In this document: positions 36,439-45,971 of the stretch, piece after piece
How the letters are laid out: each line of letters starts with the position of its first letter
How positions within the stretch are numbered: the stretch's first letter is position 1
Assembly: GCF_000013725.1 (NCBI RefSeq)
Contig: NC_007955.1
Coordinates: 2,387,579-2,451,578 of the forward strand
Direction of reading: 5' to 3'
Origin: Methanococcoides burtonii DSM 6242
Lineage (GTDB): Archaea > Halobacteriota > Methanosarcinia > Methanosarcinales > Methanosarcinaceae
Length of the DNA: 64,000 nt
Made by a program: the position numbers and the translations under genes
Notes under the pieces: model-generated
The model's database searches: none
What the model was told of the DNA's origin: nothing
Seen by the model: the letters and a program-made list of their open reading frames with translations, nothing else

Positions 36439-37626
36439 CCACTCATATAATAGTGGCTATGAAAACGCATTGATTAGGCTTGAAAGCTTACTACCAGCGA
36501 TAATAATAAAAAGCTGGTAATAAATTTTGTCCGTGCTTGCAGAAGAGATGAACTTGCTAAAAGCACGATAACTAACTACATAAATTTACTAAAAAGAATG
36601 ATTCAAAGGTTGAAAAATATTGGTTATATTGATGACCTTGATAAGCTCAACCAAAATACATTCGATGATCTGTTGTTTCATTTGGAGGACAATTGCGATA
36701 TATCCAAAGGAGAAATTCGCAACTATAAAAAATGTGTTAAGAAGTTCTTCAAAACGATTATGGATGAAGATGATGTGCCAAGATGGGTGCATAGTCTCAA
36801 ATTAAAATCCATTGAAACACCTGTACAACCTTCAGACCTTCCAACAAAGGAAGAGGTCACATCGATGTTAGAAGCCTGTACAAATGCCAGAGACCGAGCA
36901 TTTTTAGCTATTCTTTGTGACGCAGGTCTACGTGTTGGAGCACTTGCATCCTGTAGGATCAAAAATGTCGAATCGAATCAATACGGTTCAATGATATACA
37001 TCAGCACTACCAGCAGGAGCAAAAAAACAACTCCAGCTAAAGGTCTACCACTGACATGGTCGTCTGGTTATTTGCAACAATGGATGGCTGTTCATCCACT
37101 CAGAGAAGACCCTGAAGCTCCCCTATGGGTGACGCATACATACAAGAAGGAACCGTTGAGCTATAAGTCCATAGGGGTCACTTTAAAAAGAATTGCTGAG
37201 CGAGCTGGTGTCAAGAAGAACATTCATGCACACGTATTCCGCCATTATGCAATCACGGGTTGGATATTGGATGGTCTTAGTGAACAAATTATTAATCACA
37301 GGGCAGGTTGGGCAAAGGACAGCAACCAAATGATGAAAATATATGCCAATTTCACTGACCAAGAAATGAACGATTCTGTTTATGAAAAATATGGTCTTAA
37401 AACTGAAGACAAACGCCATGTAACTCTCATTCGTTGCCCACGCTGTAACAATGTATTGCAAGAGTCTGACCGTTTCTGTGGTCAATGCTCACTTGTCCTT
37501 GACCAAGAGATGAACAACAAGATCAAGACTGCTTTTAAGAGATCGTATGGATCGAAGACTGAAGTGTACAGGAATACAATGATATTCTTGATGGCAGGGA
37601 AACTGAGTTTACCCACACGATGTTAA
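36404..37626 (+). pseudogene. Tyrosine recombinase/integrase with C-terminal zinc ribbon, frameshifted near its N-terminus
   Basis: The catalytic domain is intact: Arg in GLRVGAL, HVFRHYAITGW with the H-x-x-R, NHRAGW and the nucleophile region MMKIYANFTD. A zinc ribbon (CPRCNN ... CGQCS) follows. Translation from ATG 36598 lacks part of the SAM-like N-domain. That missing part is found upstream: from ATG 36404 one frame reads ...SGYENALIRLESLLPA, then after a shift near 36497-36505 the main frame continues DNNKKLVINFVRACRRDEL. The full gene would be about 407 residues. It belongs to the element bounded by 36345 and the tRNA-Glu gene. Confidence 0.8.
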
Positions 37627-37750
37627 AGAGAACCGTTTTTATCAATATCGTGGCAAAAAACATTAAATAGTATCACAGTGTACAACAAATTGATGACACT
37701 CCACATTAAAAATATTAAACTGTTTGTATGAAATATGTAGTGAGTCAGAT

Positions 37751-39349
37751 ATGGTTAGAAGTAAAAAAATTCTGAGTAATTCATCTGCCGAAAAATTGCA
37801 TGAACACTCAACAGAATCATTTGTAAATCCCGGGATATTAAATTATATTTTTGAGGACCTTCCTCTTATTCTGATCCTTATCAATAAGGACGGCAGAGTT
37901 GAAAACATCAATCGAGCTACTTCTATTGCATTAGGAAAAGAAAAAAAAGATAGCATTGGTCTTCTTGGTGGCGAACTGTTTGGATGTATGAATTCATTAA
38001 CAGGTGAAGGTTGTGGGAAAAACAGAGAATGCTCTGAATGTACTGTGCGGAACTCTGTAATGTACACTTTTGAGACCGGTGAAAACATTTACAAAAAGGA
38101 AGGCGAATTGGAAATAATGACCAATGGTCAGTCTGTAACACTTCATTTTTTAATTTCAACGATTCTGATACAACAAAACAATGAACCAATGGTTTTGCTC
38201 ACTGCTGAAGATATTACAGAACAGAAGCTATCTGAAAAGGTACTAAAAGAAAGTGAAATCAAGTACAAAGAGTTGGCGGATTCCTTACCCCAAACAGTTT
38301 TTGAAACAGATCTACAAGGAAATCTCACATTCGTAAACCGTCAGGCATTTGAAATGTTCGGTTACACACAGGCAGACTTTGTAAAAGGTTTAACTGTCTA
38401 TCAGACACTGATTCCCGATGATCTGGATAGGGCTAAACTGAATCTAGAGAATGTCGTGCGTGGTGATGATCGAAGGTCTAACGAATACACAGCTCTGAGA
38501 AAAGATGGCAGTACATTTCCTGTCAGCATATATCCAAGCAGAATTGTTCATAATGACAGAACAATAGGCATTAGGGGGATACTTGTAGACATCGCCGAAC
38601 GCAAGCAAGTAGAGGATGCAATGTTCCATGCAAAACTTGTGGCAGAAGCTGCCAACCACGCCAAGACTGAATTCTTCACAAATATGAGTCATGAGCTACG
38701 CACACCTCTTAATTCCATCATCGGCTTTTCACAGTTGCTAAATACCAATCCTTCCGGTAATCTGAATGAAAAGGAAACAAAATATGCATACAATATTATG
38801 ACCAGCGGGAAACACTTACTGAATATTATCAATGATATTCTTGATGTCTCGAAGATCGAAAGCGGGAAATCCGAACTTGTATGTGAGAAGTTTAGTTTAC
38901 CTTCCTTCATTCGTGATGTAGAAGATACAATAAAATATCTGGCAGATAAAAAGAACATTGAAATTTGTAATCAGTTTCATTCTGAAAATATCGAAGTGTA
39001 TGCTGACAGATTAAGGATGAAACAGATCTTATATAATCTATTAAGTAATTCTTTGAAGTTTACGCCTGAAAATGGTTGCATATAGATTAATGTTGTTAAC
39101 TGTGATGATATGCTGGAGATCTCTGTATCAGATAATGGTATTGGCATTCCCAAAAACATGCACGATGCAATATTTGAGACCTTCAAACAGGTAAATTCTT
39201 CAACTTCCAAAATATATGGTGGCACTGGCCTTGGCCTCTCAATCGTTAAGAAATTGGTCGAAATGTATGGTGGGGAGATCTGGGTTGAAAGTGAAGTTGG
39301 AAAAGGAAGTAAGTTCACATTTACAATTCCCACAGACAAAGTGCAATGA
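37751..39349 (+). CDS. PAS-PAS sensor histidine kinase with an in-frame amber codon (possible pyrrolysine)
   Basis: A soluble kinase of 532 codons if TAG 39083-39085 (codon 445) is read through. Order: a PAS-like region at about 35-165 with a Cys-rich insert ([12 protein letters not shown]), a second PAS at about 175-290, HisKA at about 300-370 ([20 protein letters not shown], His near 313), then HATPase. TAG falls between the N-box ([16 protein letters not shown]) and the G1 box (SDNGIGIP near 459-466). [20 protein letters not shown] follows in the same frame, with no other damage, up to TAA-free TGA at 39347-39349. Without read-through the kinase lacks its ATP lid. It may encode pyrrolysine or be a recent nonsense allele. 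Confidence 0.8.
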
Positions 39350-40084
39350 AATACTTTCCGGTACCAACTGTCTTGCTTCTTCCAGGCTTCCGGTGAAGTA
39401 GACAACACCGAATATTACACATATTTCATAATAATAAGTATTATAACATCAGAAGGATATTCGATAAGTTAATATGTTATTAATCTATTATTATATATTA
39501 TGGGCTATGTTGTGTTTCACGACTCCGGTGGTACGGTCTGAAAACACGAACGCTGTGGTGGTGGTGGTTCTATTGAATAACTAATTGGGAGTGGGGATGT
39601 CCATCCGCCTTCATCCCCTCTGTTTTTGATAACTTTAATTTCCAGTTATTTTGAGATTTGTAGAAATCTTTTACAGTGCTTGAAACTCATTGCTGATGGA
39701 AATATAACTGCCATCTTACTTTTTAATAAATTTTGATTTTAAAGCGTTTTAAGGGATCTAGTCATCTTCCCTAATGTATGAGTGAGGTACAGATATTCTC
39801 ATAGAAGGCTTGTAATTGGATTAGAGGGGGGTTTATGAGATCGAGATAATCTAGGATTTGGGACACAAAATGACTGACTAAATTATAAATATTTACAGTT
39901 CAGAAATATGAATGAAACCCTGATTGCCATATTTTAGAATGAATCTCATTATTATTTACAATGGGCAAAGACTGGATGTTGATCTATAGGGCAAAATGAT
40001 TTCATGAAGCAATAATTAATTATGGAATATGGCTCATAACTTCATGTAACTTTAATCAAAAATAGTGGGATTATAAACAAAAGT
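39350..40084 (+). other. Gene-free stretch between the amber kinase and tRNA-Glu
   Basis: About 735 A/T-rich bases with no convincing reading frame. A terminator-like hairpin is present: GGGGATG (39593-39599) pairs with CATCCCC (39612-39618), followed by a T5 run at about 39622-39627. It is preceded by a GTGGTGGTGGTGG run near 39555. The sequence next to the tRNA (40071-40084) is repeated at 36330. Confidence 0.6.
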
Positions 40085-40087
40085 ATG

Positions 40088-40163
40088 GTGCTCCGATGGG
40101 GATTCGAACCCCAGTCGCAGGAGTGAGAGTCCTGTATGATTGGCCGTGCTACACTATCGGAGC
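40088..40163 (-). tRNA. tRNA-Glu (anticodon CTC)
   Basis: A 76-base tRNA: the acceptor GCTCCGA pairs with TCGGAGC; anticodon stem CAGGA/TCCTG holds the loop CTCTCAC; the T-arm has GGTTCGAATCC. CCA is encoded at 40085-40087. Its 3' end is the apparent integration target copied at 36345 and 33644. Confidence 0.93.
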
Positions 40164-40248
40164 ACACGGTTTTGCTGCTTTTAACATCCCCTAAAAGCAA
40201 TCAATTCTATTTATAACTTTCGTCAAAAAAAGTAATTGGAAGTTCGCA

Positions 40249-41496
40249 TTATGCGAACATTCCGGCCGGTGTGTTGACCTCTTCTTCGGAAACCACTTTT
40301 TCGAACGCCTCGAGGAAATCTTGCATTTTGATCATGTCTCCTCTTCTTCTGAGGACGAACATGCCTGCCTCTTTAACTATTACATTAAGGTCTGCACCAC
40401 TAAGGCCATCGGTCATATTTGCGATCTTGGCAAGGTCGATATCCTTTTCAAGATTCATCTTCCGTGTATGGATCTTCAAAATTTCTTCTCTTGCCTTTTC
40501 ATCAGGTATGGGTATCTCGATTATACGGTCAAACCTTCCTGGGCGCAAAAGTGCTGGGTCAAGCAGGTCTATCCTGTTGGTCGCAGCTATTATCTTCACA
40601 TTTCCACTGGGGTCAAAACCATCCATCTCAGCCAAAAGTTGAAGCATCGTACGGTTAACTTCTGCAGAACCGGTCGTTCCATCGTGTGTTCTCATTCCAC
40701 CAACTGCATCGATCTCATCAATGAACAGGATAGATGGGGACTTTTCTCTGGCAAGCTGGAATACATCTTTAACGAGCCTTGCACCTTCTCCAATGAACTT
40801 CTGTACAAGATCTGAGCCTGACATGCGAATGAATGTTGCATGTGCTCTTGAGGCAACTGCTTTTGCAATAAGTGTCTTTCCTGTTCCGGGACTGCCATAC
40901 ATAAGAACGCCACTTGGTGGTTCAATGCCTATGTTCTCAAACAGTTCCGGCTCTGTAAGTGGTAGTTCAACTGATTCAATGACCTCTTTGAGCACATCAT
41001 CAAGGCCACCTATCATATCATAATCTATTCCGGGTGAATCGATAAGTTCCATCATCTGTGCCCGAACATCGGCTGCTCTACTGATAATCGCGATTATGGC
41101 GAATGCAGCATTGATGCTTACGCGCATGCCTGGTCCGATGGTTCCTTCCATTTCAGGTGGTATCCTCGTCATAACTTCCTGATTATTACCATGCTGGCGC
41201 AGGAGTGCCATGTCATCCTCTACTTCCATGACACTGGCAATGAACAGTGGTGGTGTCGTCAAGTGATCAAGCTGGTCCTTAAGCTGGTCCATCTCTGACA
41301 GGTACTTGTTCACCATCATGCTGGTTTCAAGAAGTTTTGCTTTCATTGTTTCGTTCTGGACCTTCAGAAGGTCGTTCTCACTGATCACTTTCTGGATGTC
41401 CACTTCCTGTATTTCATCAGTATTGTGTTCCTCGCCATTGGAATCCATATCAGAGAACTTCTTTTCTGTTGTTGATCCTGCACTTACGTCGGACAT
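40249..41496 (-). CDS. pan: Proteasome-activating nucleotidase PAN
   Basis: A 415-residue AAA ATPase that unfolds substrates for the 20S proteasome. An N-terminal coiled coil lies at about 35-80 and an OB domain at about 85-145 (PPLFIASVMEVEDDMALLRQ). The AAA domain has Walker A GSPGTGKT, Walker B SILFIDEIDA, the arginine-finger region LLRPGRFDR and Sensor-2 helices. The last residues are AGMFA, so the usual HbYX docking motif reads Met-Phe-Ala, with Phe in place of Tyr. Full length. Confidence 0.95.
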   Translation of the reverse strand: MSDVSAGSTTEKKFSDMDSNGEEHNTDEIQEVDIQKVISENDLLKVQNETMKAKLLETSMMVNKYLSEMDQLKDQLDHLTTPPLFIASVMEVEDDMALLRQHGNNQEVMTRIPPEMEGTIGPGMRVSINAAFAIIAIISRAADVRAQMMELIDSPGIDYDMIGGLDDVLKEVIESVELPLTEPELFENIGIEPPSGVLMYGSPGTGKTLIAKAVASRAHATFIRMSGSDLVQKFIGEGARLVKDVFQLAREKSPSILFIDEIDAVGGMRTHDGTTGSAEVNRTMLQLLAEMDGFDPSGNVKIIAATNRIDLLDPALLRPGRFDRIIEIPIPDEKAREEILKIHTRKMNLEKDIDLAKIANMTDGLSGADLNVIVKEAGMFVLRRRGDMIKMQDFLEAFEKVVSEEEVNTPAGMFA

Positions 41497-42002
41497 GTTG
41501 CCTTCTTACAACACCATGTAATATAAAACAACTGCGTGTTAGAAAATAGCACTTGATTTATGGGGGTCTCCATTATATTGCGGGCATTTTTCTATTTTAT
41601 TTGTATTAATCTGTTGTTTCAAAGTTTTAAATGTTAATTCATCTAAATTATAATCATTATTATGTATTTCGTCTTGTTAGGACTGTTTATACTTGGTTCC
41701 TACACTTTAAATTGTTTTTAATATGGTTTATTTTGATGCATGCAATTATCCTTCCATATATTATGTTCGGGGTACTACTTATTTATAATTTAATGTGTAA
41801 TAAACTGTTATTTACTTAATATAAGTCTTTAAAACCTTTTAAATTGCTGTAAAACATATGATGACATTCATTCAAGGTAACACTTATATATTATCACACA
41901 CAATTATTGTATTGCAGTATGTCTCAATTGCACAAAAGCAGCATAGTGCAATTGTATTTAGCTGCATTCACACAAAAACTATACCATAATCTGAGGGGAT
42001 GA
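41497..42002 (+). promoter_or_regulatory. pan/wHTH intergenic region with a 9-bp inverted repeat
   Basis: A/T-rich, no reading frame of note. A TATA box (CTTATATATTA, about 41883-41893) is followed by a perfect inverted repeat, CAATTGCAC (41925-41933) and GTGCAATTG (41946-41954), likely the operator of the winged-helix gene at 42003. The segment TCTGAGGGGATGRATGG occurs at 41990 and again at 42022, duplicating a ribosome-binding-site and start context. Confidence 0.6.
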
Positions 42003-42899
42003 ATGGTTTGTGAATCCACCGATCTGAGGGGATGGATGGATATGCTAGCAGGGGCGCATAAGATGAAAATTCGGATCGAAATACTCGATGACGAAGGAAA
42101 AGAATCTACCAGCATTGAATTTGCTGGTGAGAATGTAAAAGAACGAGTGATCAAGTTCATTGATACTTTAGATGAAACACAAACTCGTTCGACCGGATCT
42201 TCATCAGCCTATCTGCATTCTGGGCAGAATGCCCAACAACTTTTTTCACAGCAAAATTCGCAACCTGTAGTGTTACAACCGCCACAGGGTGCACAAAATC
42301 AATATAATCCAGTAAATGCTATGCCGGCAAGTTCACCCGTACCACCTATGTATCCTGGCATGCAGATGCCAACAACACAGGTTCCTTATCCGCAGTACTA
42401 TGTTCCTGTGAACCAGCAAAATGTGAATCCGTCTGTAAATCCGGTTGTGAATCAGCCTGTTAATTATATTCCACCACAACAACAGCAGCAGCCGGCAATG
42501 TCGCCTCCCAACATGAATGTGCCATCTGTTGTTCAGCCAACTGTCACAGAAAAACAAGTTCCACAAGTTAACAACGAGGGTGTGTCGAGCACATCACTTC
42601 GCGACAGGATACTGGACACTTCTTTGACTATCAGTGAAAGGCTCGAGCTGTTTTTGAAATACGAACATTCTCGTGAGTGGTCAACTTCAAAAAAGATACA
42701 GCAACATTATGAAAGCATCTATGGTGAGATCAAATTAAGCACTGTGTCAACATACCTTTCCCGTATGTATCGAAAGAACCTTCTTGAACGCCGTGGAAAC
42801 CGCACTCAGCGCGAATATCTCTACATTGGTGATATGGAAGAAGTTGTAAGTCAGCCTGTTCAGCAAGGTTATCCTGTTTGGCAGATACAGAGGACATGA
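42003..42899 (+). CDS. Winged-helix protein with a Pro/Gln/Asn-rich linker
   Basis: The N-terminal 45 residues (from MKIRIEILDDEGKEST) form a short alpha/beta segment. Residues about 60-190 are low complexity, rich in Pro, Gln, Asn and Val (for example YIPPQQQQQPAMSPP). The C-terminal 85 residues are a winged helix: EHSREWSTSKKIQQHYESIYG, LSTVSTYLSRMYRKNLLERRG. A disordered linker of this kind is unusual in archaeal regulators. The annotated start is ATG 42003; ATG 42036 or 42063 are possible because the ribosome-binding-site context is duplicated. Probably self-regulating through the upstream inverted repeat. Confidence 0.75.
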   Translation: MVCESTDLRGWMDMLAGAHKMKIRIEILDDEGKESTSIEFAGENVKERVIKFIDTLDETQTRSTGSSSAYLHSGQNAQQLFSQQNSQPVVLQPPQGAQNQYNPVNAMPASSPVPPMYPGMQMPTTQVPYPQYYVPVNQQNVNPSVNPVVNQPVNYIPPQQQQQPAMSPPNMNVPSVVQPTVTEKQVPQVNNEGVSSTSLRDRILDTSLTISERLELFLKYEHSREWSTSKKIQQHYESIYGEIKLSTVSTYLSRMYRKNLLERRGNRTQREYLYIGDMEEVVSQPVQQGYPVWQIQRT

Positions 42900-43085
42900 T
42901 CTCTGCAATCTAATATTTTAATGTTCACTGTTCTGCTCTTGTTATTCTGGTCCTTCTACTGTTTTCACCTGATTATCCATCGTTGTTTACTTGTGGCAAT
43001 GTGGTCACATCCTGTGTTTTTGTGAAACCTGCTACAGTGACACACGCATACGTTTATAGCTATTCACATACATATTCACAGAGTA

Positions 43086-45068
43086 ATGAGTGGTTTTGAG
43101 CTTGTGTCTGACTATGAACCTAAAGGTGACCAACCGGAAGCTATCAGGAAGCTATCCGAAGGTCTGAATAAAGGTCTGAAACATCAGGTCCTGTTGGGTG
43201 TTACAGGTTCTGGAAAGACCTTCACGGTCGCGAATGTTATACAGAACGTGCAGAAGCCCACTCTTGTGATCGCACATAATAAAACACTTGCTGCACAGCT
43301 TTTCTCTGAGTTCCGTGAATTTTTTCCTAATAATGCAGTTGAATATTTTGTAAGCTATTATGATTACTATCAGCCGGAAGCTTATCTTCCTACCACAGAT
43401 ACGTACATCGAAAAAGATTCTTCTGTGAACGAAGAGATCGATCGTTTGCGTCTGTCGGCTACAAAATCCCTCATTGAACGCAAGGATGTTATTGTGGTCT
43501 CCAGTGTTTCAAGTATCTACAACATCGGTTCTCCTGATGAGTGGAGAAGAATGTCTGTAATTCTCCGTACGGGTGATGAGGTCGGTAGAAGTGATCTTTT
43601 TGCCGCACTCATCAATATCCACTATGAGCGCAATGATATCGAATCTGCCAAAGGATCTTTCCGGTCCAAGGGTGATACCATTGAGGTTTTTCCTGCGCAG
43701 GATAATCATGGTGTGCGGATAGAACTATTTGGGGATGAGATCGATAGGATATCTTCCTTCGACCCAGTGACAGGAAAGACTATTGATGAGGTTAAGGAAG
43801 ATAATAGTATTGTCATTTATCCTGCAAAACATTTTGTGATGCCGCAGGAAGAAATGGTCAAGGCACTTGGTTCTATTGAAAAGGAACTTGAAGGGCAGGT
43901 TGCAAAACTGGTATCAGAGAACCGTATTCTTGAGTCGCAGAGACTTACGCAACGGGCAAAGTTCGATCTGGAAATGATTCGTGAGCTTGGATATTGCAGT
44001 GGTATTGAAAATTATTCCCGTCACTTTGACGGACGCAAGCCGGGTGATCCTCCTTCATCTCTGCTTGAATTCTTCCCTGATGATTTTTTGCTTGTTATCG
44101 ATGAGTCCCATGTGACCATTCCTCAGATCCGGGGAATGCATAATGGGGATCGTGCCAGAAAAGAGGCACTCATCAATTATGGATTCCGTCTTCCTTCTGC
44201 TTACGATAATAGGCCGTTGACCTACAACGAGTTCCATCATAAGATAAACCAGGCCATCTATGTGTCAGCTACACCTGCGGATTATGAACTCGGGATCAGC
44301 AGTGCTGTCGTGGAGCAGATAATCAGGCCGACAGGTCTTGTTGACCCTGTGGTGTTCATTCGCCCGGTGGAGAATCAGATCGATGATCTTATCGGTGAAG
44401 TTAATAAGGTCACTGAGAAAGGATATCGCACCCTTGTCACAACGCTTACTAAAAGAATGGCTGAGGATCTGACCGAGTATCTGCTGGAAATGGGTATTAG
44501 GGTGCGGTATATGCATTCTGATATTGACACTCTTGAGCGGGCAGAGATAATCCGTGATCTGCGAAAGGGTGTGTTCGATGTTCTGGTGGGTATCAATTTG
44601 TTAAGAGAGGGTCTGGATATACCTGAAGTGGCCTTTGTAGCTATCCTTGATGCTGATAAAGAAGGTTTCCTGCGTTCGGAAAGGTCGCTTATACAGACAA
44701 TGGGGCGAGCTTCAAGGAATGCGGATGGATATGTGATCCTTTATGCTGGCAAAGTTACCGGTTCCATTGAGGCTGCTTTGAGAGAAACTAACAGAAGGCG
44801 ACAGATCCAGCTTGCATATAATGAGAAACATGGCATAGTTCCGCAGACCATCCACAAAGCTCTCCAAAGAGAACTTGTTGAAACAGAATATGGTGAGGTC
44901 GTATCTGAAGTTCTTGGGGTTGCAGAAGACCTTTCTGATATCGAGATCGCTGATATGGTCATCGAACTTGAAGCGGAGATGCACCTGGCTGCCAAAAATC
45001 TGGAATTTGAAAGGGCAGCGGCGTTGCGTGACAACATAAAGGAACTCCGTAGCACGTATTCTCTTTAA
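43086..45068 (+). CDS. uvrB: Excinuclease ABC subunit B
   Basis: A 660-residue UvrB, the damage-verifying helicase of nucleotide excision repair. Motifs: Walker A GVTGSGKT near residue 40, the beta-hairpin [16 protein letters not shown] (Walker B), the helicase VI region TMGRASRN and the C-terminal UvrC-binding domain ([14 protein letters not shown]). Full length. uvrA and uvrC are not in this window. Bacterial-type Uvr genes in mesophilic methanogens are generally regarded as acquired from bacteria. Confidence 0.96.
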   Translation: MSGFELVSDYEPKGDQPEAIRKLSEGLNKGLKHQVLLGVTGSGKTFTVANVIQNVQKPTLVIAHNKTLAAQLFSEFREFFPNNAVEYFVSYYDYYQPEAYLPTTDTYIEKDSSVNEEIDRLRLSATKSLIERKDVIVVSSVSSIYNIGSPDEWRRMSVILRTGDEVGRSDLFAALINIHYERNDIESAKGSFRSKGDTIEVFPAQDNHGVRIELFGDEIDRISSFDPVTGKTIDEVKEDNSIVIYPAKHFVMPQEEMVKALGSIEKELEGQVAKLVSENRILESQRLTQRAKFDLEMIRELGYCSGIENYSRHFDGRKPGDPPSSLLEFFPDDFLLVIDESHVTIPQIRGMHNGDRARKEALINYGFRLPSAYDNRPLTYNEFHHKINQAIYVSATPADYELGISSAVVEQIIRPTGLVDPVVFIRPVENQIDDLIGEVNKVTEKGYRTLVTTLTKRMAEDLTEYLLEMGIRVRYMHSDIDTLERAEIIRDLRKGVFDVLVGINLLREGLDIPEVAFVAILDADKEGFLRSERSLIQTMGRASRNADGYVILYAGKVTGSIEAALRETNRRRQIQLAYNEKHGIVPQTIHKALQRELVETEYGEVVSEVLGVAEDLSDIEIADMVIELEAEMHLAAKNLEFERAAALRDNIKELRSTYSL

Positions 45069-45200
45069 GGGCGTTCTCTTCCAATGCGATATAAAAGTTG
45101 ATGCTTTATTATGTATTGTGTAGACTGTAATACTTTCTTTCTGATAGTGGCTTTATCCGAAAGGGTTATATGTTAAAAATACTAGTTAAGGGGTGCAAGT

Positions 45201-45272
45201 GCGCTGATGGTCTAGTGGCTATGACTGGGGCCTTCCAAGCCCTAAACCCGGGTTCAAATCCCGGTTGGCGCA
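45201..45272 (+). tRNA. tRNA-Gly (anticodon TCC)
   Basis: A 72-base cloverleaf: GCGCTGA pairs with TTGGCGC (two wobble pairs). The anticodon stem GGGGC/GCCCT (one wobble pair) holds the loop CTTCCAA, and the T-arm has GGTTCAAATCC. CCA is not encoded. A TATA-like GGTTATATG lies about 30 bases upstream. Confidence 0.9.
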
Positions 45273-45383
45273 TCTTATTCTTTTCTCATATCTAACTTTC
45301 TAATAGTGATGTCTTTGGTTCTAAAATCAAAGGTGTGTTTTTCATGCAAAATATTTATTAAGTTCCCATTAGCATATTTATTT

Positions 45384-45971
45384 ATGAAGCAAATGGGGGC
45401 GTTATTTGTGATATCGGTACTGATCTTAGTTCTTGTTGCAATATGGTTCTTGGTGGGGGTCAAGGTTTCAATGAGTAATGAACAGCTTAACTATACGGTA
45501 ATTGAAGAGCTTGGTGATGGTGTTGAGATAAGGCAGTATGGCAGAAGTACATTCATATCTGCGGATGCAAAAAAGGATTCGAACTCCGGGTTTAGGGCAC
45601 TGTCGGGTTATATCTTCGGCAAGAATAAAAATGGTGTAAAGATAGCGATGACAGCTCCTGTGATATCCCGGCAGGAGGAACATGTCCTGCATATGTCTTT
45701 CGTCCTGCCGGAAGGATATGATGTAGACAATGCTCCTTATTCTCTGGACGAAGCCATATCAATTCATGATGTTTCTCCCAGAAAGCTTGCGGGAATAAGA
45801 TTTTCCGGATATGTTACCGAGAATAAAATTGAATCTCGGAGGCTCATACTTGAAAAGAATCTTTCAGAGCACGGGCTGAGTACAAAAGGGGAATTTTTCC
45901 TTATGCGGTACAATCCGCCCTGGTTCCCTCCTATGATAATGCGGAATGAAATTGCGGTTGAGGTACAATGA
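45384..45971 (+). CDS. SOUL-family heme-binding protein, membrane-anchored
   Basis: A 195-residue protein with an N-terminal membrane helix (GALFVISVLILVLVAIWFLV) and a SOUL/HBP domain: VIEELGDGVEIRQYGRSTF, GVKIAMTAPVISRQEE, MSFVLPEGYD and RYNPPWFPPMIMRNEIAVE are typical. ATG 45384 puts the membrane helix at the N-terminus and lies about 25 bases from a TATA-like element; the upstream ATG 45306 is less likely. Its stop overlaps the photolyase start, so the two are translationally coupled. The shared operon hints at a role with light or heme/flavin stress (inference). Confidence 0.88.
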   Translation: MKQMGALFVISVLILVLVAIWFLVGVKVSMSNEQLNYTVIEELGDGVEIRQYGRSTFISADAKKDSNSGFRALSGYIFGKNKNGVKIAMTAPVISRQEEHVLHMSFVLPEGYDVDNAPYSLDEAISIHDVSPRKLAGIRFSGYVTENKIESRRLILEKNLSEHGLSTKGEFFLMRYNPPWFPPMIMRNEIAVEVQ

